NCBI RefSeq assembly: GCF_010548375.1
Contig: NZ_JAAGLY010000032.1
Coordinates: 1-64,000 of the forward strand
From: Streptomyces sp. SID13726
Lineage (GTDB): Bacteria; Actinomycetota; Actinomycetes; Streptomycetales; Streptomycetaceae
DNA: 64,000 bases
Reading direction: 5' to 3'
Positions 34,151-42,754 of this stretch are shown here, in pieces (within the stretch, counting starts at the first letter, position 1; every line of letters begins with the position of its first letter). The position numbers and the translations under genes are program-made. The notes beneath the pieces were generated by a model. The model saw nothing but the letters and a program-made list of their open reading frames with translations, searched no databases and was not told the origin of the DNA.

Positions 34151-34792
34151 ATGAGGGGCGAACCCAGTTGCCCGAAGTGTGGTGGCCGGGTCAGGGCTCC
34201 CGGACTCTTCGCCGATACCTGGCAGTGCGATGTGCACGGGACGGTGCATCCGCTCCAGCCCGTGATCCCGCCCAGCGTCGAGGCCCTCGGTGTCGTGGTG
34301 CATCGCACGCAGGTACCGGTGTGGATGCCGTGGCCGCTGCCGGTCGGCTGGCTGTTCACGGGCGTGGCCTGCGCGGGTGACGACCGCAGCGGCGGTCGCG
34401 CCACGGCCGTGGCGTGCACGGGACCCGGGCCGCTCGGCGGTGTCGGCGAGCTGATTCTCGTGGCCGAGGAGCTCGGGGTCGGGCTCGGGGCGCGCTACGC
34501 GGGGATCGACGGGCCGGACCCGGGGCCGTTCATGAGCGTGGAGAAGCCGCCGCAGGCGAAGGTGCTGGCCGCGGGTCGGCCCACGCCGTTGTGGCATGTC
34601 GCGGGGGCGCCGGACGACCGGGCGGTCTTCGCCGGGGAGGCGCTCGGGCTGTGGCTGTGGGCCGTGGTGTGGCCCGAGCAGTCCGGGCTGCTGATGTACG
34701 ACGAGCTGGTGCTGACGGACCTGCGGGACGCGGGGGCGGAAGTGGAGCTGGTGCCCTGCGGGGCGCTGTCGCCGCGCCTGCTGAAACCCTGA
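34151..34792 (+). CDS. DUF6758-type zinc-ribbon-containing protein
   Basis: 213 residues. N-terminal CPKCGGRVRAPGLFADTWQCDVHG looks like a zinc ribbon, followed by a soluble domain with several Trp-rich segments (VWMPWPLPVGWLFTGVAC, GLWLWAVVWPEQSG). The family is conserved in streptomycetes with no function known to me. Start chosen at the ATG directly before the Cys motif. It is followed 99 bp downstream by the PHP gene. Confidence 0.7.
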   Translation: MRGEPSCPKCGGRVRAPGLFADTWQCDVHGTVHPLQPVIPPSVEALGVVVHRTQVPVWMPWPLPVGWLFTGVACAGDDRSGGRATAVACTGPGPLGGVGELILVAEELGVGLGARYAGIDGPDPGPFMSVEKPPQAKVLAAGRPTPLWHVAGAPDDRAVFAGEALGLWLWAVVWPEQSGLLMYDELVLTDLRDAGAEVELVPCGALSPRLLKP

Positions 34793-34891
34793 CTGTAGGG
34801 GTTGTATCCCCGCTGCGGGTGTGACAGGGGAGCCGGAAAATCCGGTTATCCTTGAGCGTCCTCATCCGTTCCGTCCGTGTCTGGAGTCCGC

Positions 34892-35749
34892 GTGCGTATC
34901 GACCTGCACACCCACTCCACCGCCTCCGACGGAACCGACACCCCCGCCGAGCTGGTCCGCAACGCCGCCGCGGCCGGGCTCGACGTCGTCGCGCTGACCG
35001 ACCACGACACGACCCGTGGGCACGCCGAGGCCGTCGCCCGGCTGCCCGCCGGGCTGACCCTCGTCACCGGGGCCGAGCTGTCCTGCCGTATCGACGGGGT
35101 GTCCATGCACATGCTGGCCTACCTCTTCGATCCCGAGGAGCCCGAGTTGCTCGCCGAGCGGGAACTCGTGCGGGACGACCGGGTGCCGCGGGCGCGGGCC
35201 ATGGTCGCCAGGCTCCAGGAGCTGGGCGCGCCGGTGACCTGGGAGCAGGTGGCGCGGATCGCCGGGGACGGGTCGGTCGGGCGGCCGCATGTCGCCACCG
35301 CGCTCGTCGAGCTCGGGGTCGTGCCGAGCGTGAACGACGCCTTCACCACCGACTGGCTCGCCGACGGCGGACGCGCCCACGTGGCCAAGCACGAGACCGA
35401 CCCCTTCGAGGCGATCCGGCTGGTCAAGGGCGCCGGCGGGGTCACCGTCTTCGCCCACCCGGGCGCCAGCAAGCGCGGTCGCACCGTCCCGGAGTCCGCG
35501 ATCGCCGAGATGGCCGCCGCCGGGCTCGACGGCATCGAGGTCGACCACATGGACCACGACGAGGAGACGCGCGTACGGCTGCGCGGGCTCGCCGCGGACC
35601 TGGGACTGCTCGTCACCGGGTCCAGCGACTACCACGGCAGCCGCAAGACGGTCACGCTCGGCGAGTACACGACCGACCCCGAGGTGTACGGCGAGATCAC
35701 GCGCCGGGCGACGGGCGCGTTCCCGGTGCCGGGGACCGGCGGAGCCTGA
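34892..35749 (+). CDS. PHP-domain phosphoesterase (YciV/RNase AM-like)
   Basis: 285 residues from GTG 34892, with GGAG seven bases upstream; GTG 34877 is less likely. PHP metal-binding residues are visible in IDLHTHSTASDGT, ALTDHDTTRGH, FAHPGASKRG and SSDYHGSRK. Relatives hydrolyse nucleotide 3',5'-bisphosphates or trim RNA 5' ends. Full length. It probably shares a transcript with the MarC gene 48 bp downstream. Confidence 0.88.
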   Translation: MRIDLHTHSTASDGTDTPAELVRNAAAAGLDVVALTDHDTTRGHAEAVARLPAGLTLVTGAELSCRIDGVSMHMLAYLFDPEEPELLAERELVRDDRVPRARAMVARLQELGAPVTWEQVARIAGDGSVGRPHVATALVELGVVPSVNDAFTTDWLADGGRAHVAKHETDPFEAIRLVKGAGGVTVFAHPGASKRGRTVPESAIAEMAAAGLDGIEVDHMDHDEETRVRLRGLAADLGLLVTGSSDYHGSRKTVTLGEYTTDPEVYGEITRRATGAFPVPGTGGA

Positions 35750-35797
35750 GGCCGACCCCAGCCTCCTCGTTCACCCCTCTTCTCCCGCAAGGCCATC

Positions 35798-36403
35798 ATG
35801 TTCGACGTCGCCGTCTTCGGCTCGCTCTTCCTCACCCTGTTCGTGATCATGGACCCGCCCGGGATCACGCCGATCTTCCTCGCCCTGACCGCCGGCCGGC
35901 CCGGCAAGGTGCAGAAGCGGATGGCCTTCCAGGCCGTCTGCGTGGCGGGCGGTGTCATCACCGTCTTCGGGCTCCTGGGCCACCAGATCCTCGACTACCT
36001 GCACGTCTCCGTGCCCGCGCTGATGATCGCGGGCGGGCTGCTGCTCCTGCTGATCGCGCTCGACCTGCTCACCGGCAAGACCGACGAGCCGAAGCAGACC
36101 AAGGATGTCAACGTGGCGCTCGTACCGCTGGGTATGCCGCTGCTGGCCGGTCCCGGTGCGATCGTCTCCGTCATCCTCGCCGTGCAGAAGGCCCACAGCG
36201 TGGCCACGCAGGTCTCGGTGTGGTGCGCGATCCTCGCCATCCATGTCGTGCTGTGGCTGGTGATGCGGTACTCGCTGCTGATCATCCGGGTCATCAAGGA
36301 CGGCGGGGTCGTGCTGGTGACGCGGCTCGCGGGCATGATGCTCTCCGCGATCGCCGTGCAGCAGATCATCAACGGTGTCACCCAGGTGATCCGGGCAAGC
36401 TGA
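35798..36403 (+). CDS. MarC family integral membrane protein
   Basis: 201 residues, six hydrophobic segments. Family features: FVIMDPPGITPIFLAL in the first helix pair and PLLAGPGAIVSVILA in the fourth. The function of MarC proteins is not settled, despite the historical link with multiple antibiotic resistance in E. coli. A hairpin begins two bases after the stop. Confidence 0.9.
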   Translation: MFDVAVFGSLFLTLFVIMDPPGITPIFLALTAGRPGKVQKRMAFQAVCVAGGVITVFGLLGHQILDYLHVSVPALMIAGGLLLLLIALDLLTGKTDEPKQTKDVNVALVPLGMPLLAGPGAIVSVILAVQKAHSVATQVSVWCAILAIHVVLWLVMRYSLLIIRVIKDGGVVLVTRLAGMMLSAIAVQQIINGVTQVIRAS

Positions 36404-36404
36404 A

Positions 36405-36431
36405 AGGGCCCCGGTCCGAGACCGGGGCCCT
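36405..36431. terminator. Hairpin terminator after marC-like gene
   Basis: Perfect 12-bp stem (36405-36416 with 36420-36431), loop cga; it can also serve the convergent small gene ending at 36476. Confidence 0.85.
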
Positions 36432-36475
36432 GAAGCCTTCGCGGTGATCCGCGTGCGAGTCGTCAGTGGTGGGTG

Positions 36476-36628
36476 TTATGAGGCCGTGGTGTCGGCCGGA
36501 CGGATCCACAGCCGCTGCCCGATGGCGGCGGCCTGCTGAACGATCCGGTTGACGGAGGCGGCGTCCACGACGGTGCTGTCCACGGGCGTGCCGTCGACGT
36601 CGTCGAGTCGCATGATTTCGAAGCGCAC
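36476..36628 (-). CDS. 50-residue conserved small protein
   Basis: GTG start at 36628 with AAGGGAG nine bases upstream. The product begins MRFEIMRLDDVDGTPVDS and contains VVDAASVNRIVQQAAAIGQR, ending RPADTTAS. From memory, nearly identical small proteins exist in many streptomycetes, and the good RBS and G/C third positions agree with a real gene. Acidic first half, amphipathic helix in the second half; no function known. Confidence 0.8.
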   Translation of the reverse strand: MRFEIMRLDDVDGTPVDSTVVDAASVNRIVQQAAAIGQRLWIRPADTTAS

Positions 36629-36814
36629 AGGCTTCTCCCTTCGTCTGGTCATCCTCCTGCGGAGAATTGCTGCGTACGTAGGTAGTCAACGGGGTGCGTG
36701 TTACAAACATTCCCTACGCTAAAGAAATTTTTCGAACGACTAACTACTGACCGGTAAGTGAGTCTTCGGAGACTCCTTGGGACCGGTTGTGTTCGCAGCG
36801 TGACCGCCGGGACA

Positions 36815-37717
36815 ATGGAGGCGATGAACGACGACCTGGCGCCGCTGAGCGCCCGCATCGACCGCACGAACGAGCTGCTCCAGCGCATGCTCGCCGAGGT
36901 GGCGAAGACGCCCTCGACGCATGCGATCTTCGTCGACGCGGGGTACCTCTACGCGGCCGCGGGGCGACTCGTCGCCGGCACCGAGGACCGACGCGCCTTC
37001 GACCTCGACGCCGAGGGGCTGATCGAGGCCCTCATCGACCGGGCCCGCACCATCTTCGCGGACAGCAGACTGCTGCGCGTCTACTGGTACGACGGCGCGA
37101 GACGCCGTATCCACACCGCCGAGCAGCAGTCCATCGCCGAACTCCCGGACGTCAAGGTCCGGTTGGGCAATCTCAACGCCAACAACCAGCAGAAGGGCGT
37201 CGATTCGCTCATCCGCACCGACCTGGAGTCCCTGGCCCGCCACCGCGCCATCAGCGACGCGGCCCTCCTCGGCGGGGACGAGGACCTGGTCTCGGCGGTC
37301 GAGGCGGCCCAGGGGTACGGCGCCCGCGTGCACCTCTGGGGCATCGAGGCGCCGGAGGGCCGCAACCAGGCCGAGCCGCTCCTGTGGGAGGTCGACAGCC
37401 AGCGCACCCTCGACCTCGACTTCTTCAAGCCGTACGTCGCCCGGCGGACCGCTGTCGCCTACGAGGCCGGCGCCACCCGGCCCACCCGCGACGCCGTCCG
37501 TTTCGTGGGCGCGCAGATCGCCGCGAAGTGGCTCGCCGAGCGGGGCCGGGCGGCCCTCCAGGAACTGCTCCCGGGCCACCCGTACCTGCCCGGCTCGGTG
37601 GACCAGGACCTGCTGGTGGAGGCGGAGGGGCTGCTCCAGTACTCCCTGCGCGGCCAGTCGGACCTGCGGCGGGCGCTGCGGGACGGGTTCTGGGAGCACT
37701 TGCAGGGGCAGTACTAG
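36815..37717 (+). CDS. NYN-domain protein (putative RNase)
   Basis: 300 residues from ATG 36815; ATG 36824 is an alternative. The PIN-like NYN domain is visible in THAIFVDAGYLYAAAGR, YWYDGA, QKGVDSLIRTDL and AALLGGDEDLVSAV, with the acidic residues expected for metal-dependent RNA cleavage. The C-terminal 90 residues form a helical domain (RFVGAQIAAKWLAERGRAAL). Probably a cytoplasmic RNA-processing enzyme. It ends five bases from the convergent hydrolase. Confidence 0.85.
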   Translation: MEAMNDDLAPLSARIDRTNELLQRMLAEVAKTPSTHAIFVDAGYLYAAAGRLVAGTEDRRAFDLDAEGLIEALIDRARTIFADSRLLRVYWYDGARRRIHTAEQQSIAELPDVKVRLGNLNANNQQKGVDSLIRTDLESLARHRAISDAALLGGDEDLVSAVEAAQGYGARVHLWGIEAPEGRNQAEPLLWEVDSQRTLDLDFFKPYVARRTAVAYEAGATRPTRDAVRFVGAQIAAKWLAERGRAALQELLPGHPYLPGSVDQDLLVEAEGLLQYSLRGQSDLRRALRDGFWEHLQGQY

Positions 37718-37722
37718 ACGCT

Positions 37723-38592
37723 CTACGGGACGACGGTGTCCCAGAAGTCGGCCAGGGCCCGGGCCGTGGGCTCGGGGCGGTCGGTGTTGGGGGAGTGGTC
37801 GGCGCCGGGGACGACCGTACGGCGCGCGTGCAGTCGTAGGGCCATGTCGTCGAGGAGATTCACCGGCCAGGTGTCGTCCTGGGAGCCGGACAGGACGTGG
37901 AACGGCAGCGGGACGGCGGCGAGTTCGGCGACCCGGTCCGGTTCCGCGCACAACTGGCGGCCCGTGGCGAGGAGTTGGGCGGGCTTGTTGCCGAGCCAGC
38001 GGCGGCGGAGCTGCTCGATGTCCCCGATGCCCTTCGCGGGGCCGCCGACCTCCTCCGGAGGACCCATGGCCAGGATCGCGTCCCACACCTCGGCCATCGT
38101 CATCACTTCCAGCGCGTCCCGCAGCAGTTTCACGCGCTGCTGCTGGGAGTCGGAGATCTGCGCCGGGCCCGAGGAGACGAGGGTGAACGACAGGAAGGGG
38201 GAGTGGTCCAGGAGTACGGCCGCGCGCGCGATCTGGCCGCCGAGGGAGTGCCCGACGAGATGCACGGGGCCGTCCAGAGCGGCGGCCTGCGCGAGCACGT
38301 CCTGGGCCAACTCGGGCCGCGCGTAGGCGGATTCGTCGCTCTCCGGCCCGTCCGACTCGAACTGCCCACGCCCGTCCACGGCCACGACCCGGTACCCACG
38401 GGCCGTCAACGGCTCGTGCAGCAGCGTGAAGTCCTCCTTGCTCCCCGTGAAGCCGGGCAGCAACAGGGCGGTGCCCTTCTCGGCGACACCGGTCGGCACG
38501 GCCGAGTCCACCACCGCGAAGTCACCGCGGGCGGTGCGGAGGGGGTAGGCGCGGGCGCCGGGGGGCGGGGGGAAGACGGCTCGGGTGCTCAC
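37723..38592 (-). CDS. Alpha/beta hydrolase
   Basis: 289 residues. Nucleophile Ser in VGHSLGGQ, acid in SGSQDDTWPV, and His in PGADHSPN; oxyanion segment LLPGFTGSKEDF. No signal peptide. Substrate unknown (esterase, lipase or epoxide hydrolase type). Confidence 0.85.
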   Translation of the reverse strand: MSTRAVFPPPPGARAYPLRTARGDFAVVDSAVPTGVAEKGTALLLPGFTGSKEDFTLLHEPLTARGYRVVAVDGRGQFESDGPESDESAYARPELAQDVLAQAAALDGPVHLVGHSLGGQIARAAVLLDHSPFLSFTLVSSGPAQISDSQQQRVKLLRDALEVMTMAEVWDAILAMGPPEEVGGPAKGIGDIEQLRRRWLGNKPAQLLATGRQLCAEPDRVAELAAVPLPFHVLSGSQDDTWPVNLLDDMALRLHARRTVVPGADHSPNTDRPEPTARALADFWDTVVP

Positions 38593-38672
38593 GGGGTGAG
38601 GGTATCCGCGGTGGTACGGGGTGGCGCGGCAGGGGGTGGGACGGGGTGGTGTCCGGCGGTCGCGGGTGCGTT

Positions 38673-38686
38673 GTGGCTGGTCGCGC
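38673..38686 (-). repeat. Fragment of the dispersed intergenic repeat
   Basis: gtggctggtcgcgc equals 14 bases of the copy at 42700-42725. It lies in the 256-bp gap before the helicase 3' end, beside a duplicated 21-bp segment (38714-38734 and 38738-38758). Confidence 0.4.
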
Positions 38687-38804
38687 TCGCGTCGGCGGTG
38701 TGCCGCGCCCCTTGGCGGATGCGGGCGGCGTGAGGCTGGCGGATGCGGTCGGCGTGAGACGAGCCGGTGGTTCCGGTGTCCGGTGTCCGGTGCCGGGAAC
38801 GCCG

Positions 38805-38836
38805 ACGGCCCGGTCCCTGTGCGGGGACCGGGCCGT
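38805..38836 (-). terminator. Hairpin terminator of the helicase gene
   Basis: Perfect 13-bp stem (38805-38817 with 38824-38836). It lies 12 bp beyond the second stop codon (TGA 38849-38851) and not beyond the TAG at 38918, which suggests that the older gene end was the TGA. Confidence 0.75.
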
Positions 38837-38848
38837 TCGGGTGTGGGA

Positions 38849-38917
38849 TCAGCTCTCCGCGGGCTCCGCGGCGGCCGTCTTGCGGGTCCGGCGGCGCGGG
38901 GCGGCCGCCTTCGGCTC
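38849..38917 (-). pseudogene. Cut-off end of the helicase tail, beyond an in-frame TAG
   Basis: Directly after TAG (38920-38918) the same frame continues for 22 codons, EPKAAAPRRRTRKTAAAEPAES, then TGA. It continues the PRRxTRKTAA repeat of the tail. This reads as the original C-terminus, lost through a single nonsense change. Readthrough would restore it. Confidence 0.6.
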
Positions 38918-41563
38918 CTAGTCGGACTGGGCCGGGATCTCGGCGGTCGCCGCGGCGGCTGCCGTCTTCCGGGTGCGCCGGGGCTTGGCCTCGGCGACCT
39001 CCGCCGTCTCCGCCGCCGTGGTGGTGGCCTTGCGGGTGCGGCGCGGCTTGGTGGCCGTGCCCTCCGCGGTGTCCACGGCGGTCTCGGCGGCCTTCGTCGC
39101 CGCGGTCTTGCGGGTACGGCGCGGCTTGACCTCGGCGGCCTCCGGCTCCTGGGCCGACGGAACCGCCTGGACCGGGATCTCGGCGGTCACCACGGGCTCG
39201 GCGGCCTTGCGGGTGCTGCGGCGGCGGGGCTTGGCCTCAGCAGCCTCGGCGGTGTCCACGGCGACCTCGGCCGCCTTGGTCGCCGCCGTCTTGCGCGTAC
39301 GGCGCGGCTTGACCTCGGTGGCCTCAACGGTCTCCACGACGGCCTCGGCGGCGGTCGTGGACGTAGCGGCGGCGGCCTTGCGGGTGCGCCGGGGCTTGGT
39401 CTCGACGACCTCGGCCGTGTCGGTGGCCGTCTCCGCCGGGGCGGTGGTGGCCTTGCGGGTGCGGCGCGGCTTGGTGGCCGTTCCCTCCGCGGTGTCCACG
39501 GCGGTCTCGGCGGCGGTCGCCGCGGCGGCTGCCGTCTTCCGGGTGCGGCGCGGCTTGGCCTCGGCGACCTCCGCGACCTCCGTCGTCTCCACCGCGGTCA
39601 CGGCGGACTCGGCAGGCTCGGCGGCCTTGCGGGTACGGCGACGGGGCTTGGCCTCCGCAGCCTCAGCGGTGTCGACGGCGGTCTCGGCCGCCTTGGTCGC
39701 CGCCGTCTTGCGGGTACGGCGCGGCTTGGTGACCGGAGCCTCTGCCTCGGCCGGAGCCTCGGTGACCGGAGCGGCCTCCACGACCGTCTCGACCGCGGCC
39801 GGCGTCTCCGCGGCCTTGCGGGTACGGCGGCGGCGCGGCTTGGCCGGGGCCTCGGTGTCGAGGGCCGGGCCCTCCGCCGTCGTGATGGCGGACTGCGCGG
39901 CCTCCGACGCGGTGGCCGGCTCGACCGGTGCCGCTGCCGCGGTCGCCGTGACCGGCGCCGAGTCGGCCGCTCCGCCACGGGTGCGGCGACGACGGCGCGG
40001 GGTGCGGGACGCGGTGTCCTCGGCGGCGGTCTCCGAAGGGGTGACCGCCTCGGCCGGGGCCGTCGCGTCCAGCGGGGTTCCGCCACGGGTACGGCGGCGG
40101 CGACGCGGCGTACGGTCCGAACGCTCGCGCTCGGCGGAGCGGGACTCGTCCCGGCCGCCACGCCCGCGACCCCGGTCCCGGTCGCCGCGGCCACGCGCAC
40201 CGCGTCCGCCCGGCTCGCCCAGGTCCTCCAGCTCCTCCGCGTCGAGGCCCGCACGGGTGCGCTCGGCCCGCGGCAGGACACCCTTGGTGCCCGCGGGGAT
40301 GTTCAGCTCCTCGTAGAAGTGCGGGGAGGTGGAGTACGTCTCCGGCGGGTCGTTGAAGTTGAGCTCCAGCGCCTTGTTGATCAGCTGCCAGCGCGGGATG
40401 TCGTCCCAGTCGACGAGGGTGATCGCGATGCCCTTGGCACCCGCGCGGCCGGTGCGGCCGATGCGGTGCAGGTACGTCTTCTCTTCCTCGGGGGACTGGT
40501 AGTTGACGACGTGGGTCACGCCCTCGACGTCGATACCGCGCGCGGCGACGTCGGTGCAGACGAGGACGTCGACCTTGCCGTTGCGGAAGGCGCGCAGGGC
40601 CTGCTCGCGGGCGCCCTGGCCGAGGTCGCCGTGGACCGCGCCGGCCGCGAAGCCGCGCTGCTTGAGCTGGTCGGCGAGGTCGGCCGCGGTGCGCTTGGTG
40701 CGGCAGAAGACCATGGCCAGTCCCCGGCCCTCGGACTGCAGTATCCGCGCGACCATCTCGGGCTTGTCCATGTTGTGCGCGCGGTAGACGAACTGCGCGG
40801 TGTTCGCGACCGTCTTGCCCTCGTCGTCCGGCGCGGTGGCGCGGATGTGCGTGGGCTGCGACATGTAGCGGCGCGCGAGACCGATGACCGCGCCCGGCAT
40901 GGTCGCCGAGAACAGCATGGTCTGGCGGCGGGCCGGCAGCAGGTTGATGATCTTCTCGACGTCGGGCAGGAAGCCCAGGTCGAGCATCTCGTCGGCCTCG
41001 TCGAGGACGAGCGCCTTGATGTGGCCGAGGTTGAGCTTCTTCTGGCCCGCGAGGTCCAGCAGTCGGCCCGGGGTGCCGACGACGACGTCGATGCCCTTCT
41101 TGAGGGCCTCGACCTGGGGCTCGTAGGCGCGGCCGCCGTAGATGGCCAGAACGCGTACGTTGCGCACCTTGCCCGCGGTCAGCAGGTCGTTGGTGACCTG
41201 GGTGCACAGCTCGCGCGTGGGGACGACGACGAGCGCCTGCGGGGCGTCGGTGAGGGCCTCGGGCTTGGCGCGGCCGGCCTCGACGTCGGCCGGGACGGTG
41301 ACGCGCTCCAGGAGCGGGAGACCGAAGCCCAGCGTCTTGCCGGTGCCGGTCTTGGCCTGGCCGATGACGTCGGTGCCCGAGAGAGCGACCGGGAGCGTCA
41401 TCTCCTGGATGGGGAAGGGGTTGATGATGCCGACGGCTTCAAGGGCTTCGGCGGTCTCGGGAAGAATCCCGAGCTCTCGAAAAGTCGTAGTCAGGGTGCT
41501 GCCTCTTCTGTGTGCGCGGTGCGAGGCGAGCGCGGGGGTCGTCTTCAACCGTGCTGGGGACAT
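38918..41563 (-). CDS. rhlE: DEAD-box RNA helicase with basic repeat tail
   Basis: 881 residues from ATG 41563 (AAGG upstream); a CTG at 41494, just before TTTFRELGIL and after GAGG, is an alternative start. The helicase core has the Q motif, AKTGTGKT, PTRELCTQ, VLDEADEM, FSATMP, and HRIGRTGRAG. The tail from about residue 440 is Arg/Gly-rich, then carries two PRRRRRTRGG and eleven KPRR(R)TRK modules spaced by Ala/Thr/Glu. Such tails bind nucleic acid, like histone H1. A ribosome or RNA-degradation role is likely, possibly in cold. The gene order matches Rv3211. Confidence 0.92.
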   Translation of the reverse strand: MSPARLKTTPALASHRAHRRGSTLTTTFRELGILPETAEALEAVGIINPFPIQEMTLPVALSGTDVIGQAKTGTGKTLGFGLPLLERVTVPADVEAGRAKPEALTDAPQALVVVPTRELCTQVTNDLLTAGKVRNVRVLAIYGGRAYEPQVEALKKGIDVVVGTPGRLLDLAGQKKLNLGHIKALVLDEADEMLDLGFLPDVEKIINLLPARRQTMLFSATMPGAVIGLARRYMSQPTHIRATAPDDEGKTVANTAQFVYRAHNMDKPEMVARILQSEGRGLAMVFCRTKRTAADLADQLKQRGFAAGAVHGDLGQGAREQALRAFRNGKVDVLVCTDVAARGIDVEGVTHVVNYQSPEEEKTYLHRIGRTGRAGAKGIAITLVDWDDIPRWQLINKALELNFNDPPETYSTSPHFYEELNIPAGTKGVLPRAERTRAGLDAEELEDLGEPGGRGARGRGDRDRGRGRGGRDESRSAERERSDRTPRRRRRTRGGTPLDATAPAEAVTPSETAAEDTASRTPRRRRRTRGGAADSAPVTATAAAAPVEPATASEAAQSAITTAEGPALDTEAPAKPRRRRTRKAAETPAAVETVVEAAPVTEAPAEAEAPVTKPRRTRKTAATKAAETAVDTAEAAEAKPRRRTRKAAEPAESAVTAVETTEVAEVAEAKPRRTRKTAAAAATAAETAVDTAEGTATKPRRTRKATTAPAETATDTAEVVETKPRRTRKAAAATSTTAAEAVVETVEATEVKPRRTRKTAATKAAEVAVDTAEAAEAKPRRRSTRKAAEPVVTAEIPVQAVPSAQEPEAAEVKPRRTRKTAATKAAETAVDTAEGTATKPRRTRKATTTAAETAEVAEAKPRRTRKTAAAAATAEIPAQSD

Positions 41564-41913
41564 CGGCTGCCTTACGGGCAAGCCGTAATGGCACGGGACC
41601 ACTGCCGACGCTCTAGCGCTCGTACCGCTGAGGGTCCCCCTCCGAACTTCGTACGCACTGTGCCGTACGGGCGAGGAGGGCTGTCGGGTCGGAGCCGATC
41701 GGGCCACCGACCGGGCATCCTCATACGTGCGGCCTGTCGAGATACGGCGCACTCATGAAATGGCGCACTCATGAAGGACTGTCGTACCAGCAGGCGCATT
41801 ACCACCATACCCCGGATTCGCGCACATGCGATGGCCGATTTGGTCACGTAGTCGTCGTCACACTGATTGACCAGGGACTTCCGTGGCTCGGCGAGCGGAC
41901 TATTGTGCGCTTC
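41564..41913. other. Divergent promoter region with two 14-bp direct repeats
   Basis: 350 bp between the helicase and ferritin-like starts. ggcgcactcatgaa occurs at 41746-41759 and 41762-41775. A weak minus-strand -10 (TATGGT, 41804-41809) could serve the helicase, giving a leader of about 240 nt that contains both repeats. TATTGT (41901-41906) serves the ferritin-like gene. Confidence 0.5.
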
Positions 41914-41914
41914 A
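41901..41914 (+). promoter_or_regulatory. -10 element TATTGT giving a leaderless transcript
   Basis: TATTGT at 41901-41906 ends seven bases before ATG 41914. No RBS is present, so a leaderless mRNA is likely. No good -35 at the usual distance. Confidence 0.4.
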
Positions 41915-42651
41915 TGACGACGCCTGACAACACCTCTGACGCACCCGCCGAGCCCACCGGAGTGGCCGCCCAGAACTGGGACCAGGCTTCCGCGGAGCCC
42001 CAGTACCGGGCCGCGGTCGTCGACCTCCTCGGTGCCCTCGCCTACGGCGAGCTCGCGGCCTTCGAACGGCTCGCGGAGGACGCGAAGCTGGCGCCGACGC
42101 TGGCGGACAAGGCGGAGCTGGCGAAGATGGCGTCGGCCGAGTTCCACCACTACGAGAAGCTGCGCGACCGGCTGGCCGGGATCGGCGAGGAGCCGACGCT
42201 CGCCATGGAGCCGTTCGTCGCGGCGCTGGACGGCTTCCACCGGCAGACGGCTCCGTCGGACTGGCTGGAGGGGCTCGTCAAGGCGTACGTCGGCGACTCG
42301 ATCGCCAGTGACTTCTACCGGGAGGTCGCGGCCCGGCTCGACACGGACACGCGTGAGCTGGTGCTGGCCGTTCTCGACGACACCGGGCACGCGGAGTTCG
42401 CGGTGGAGAAGGTGCGGGCGGCGATCGACGCGGAGCCGCGGGTCGGGGGCCGACTCGCGCTGTGGGCACGGCGGTTGATGGGGGAGGCGCTGTCGCAGTC
42501 CCAGCGGGTCGTGGCCGACCGGGACGCGCTGTCGACCATGCTGGTGGGCGGGGTGGCCGACGGGTTCGATCTCGCCGAGGTGGGGCGGATGTTCTCGCGG
42601 ATCACGGAGGCGCACACCAAGCGGATGGCCGCGTTGGGGTTGGCTGCGTAG
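41914..42651 (+). CDS. Ferritin-like fold protein (MiaE-like)
   Basis: 245 residues from ATG 41914. Four-helix bundle with carboxylate/His ligands spaced as in di-iron proteins: GELAAFERLAEDA, SAEFHHYEKLRDR, SDFYREVA, and DDTGHAEFAVEKV. Related to the MiaE hydroxylase fold and to the Rv3210c-type protein next to rhlE in mycobacteria. It may be a di-iron oxidase or hydroxylase; the substrate is unknown. Confidence 0.82.
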   Translation: MTTPDNTSDAPAEPTGVAAQNWDQASAEPQYRAAVVDLLGALAYGELAAFERLAEDAKLAPTLADKAELAKMASAEFHHYEKLRDRLAGIGEEPTLAMEPFVAALDGFHRQTAPSDWLEGLVKAYVGDSIASDFYREVAARLDTDTRELVLAVLDDTGHAEFAVEKVRAAIDAEPRVGGRLALWARRLMGEALSQSQRVVADRDALSTMLVGGVADGFDLAEVGRMFSRITEAHTKRMAALGLAA

Positions 42652-42699
42652 CGCCTGACAGCTCGGGGGCTGTGCTTCGCCGGCGACTGCGCGTCCATT

Positions 42700-42725
42700 G
42701 TGGCTGGTCGCGCAGTTCCCCGCGC
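42700..42725 (-). repeat. Dispersed intergenic repeat, copy B core
   Basis: Exact reverse complement of the 26-bp core at 5577-5602, in the gap between two convergent genes; similarity continues with mismatches on both sides. Confidence 0.6.
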
Positions 42726-42754
42726 CTCTGGGCGGGTGCCGGTGCCGGTGCCGT

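Noticed and set aside
38621..41758. 1045-residue plus-strand frame opposite the helicase
   Set aside because: Composition (Gly/Arg/Leu repeats) mirrors the helicase tail; helicase motifs on the other strand are decisive.
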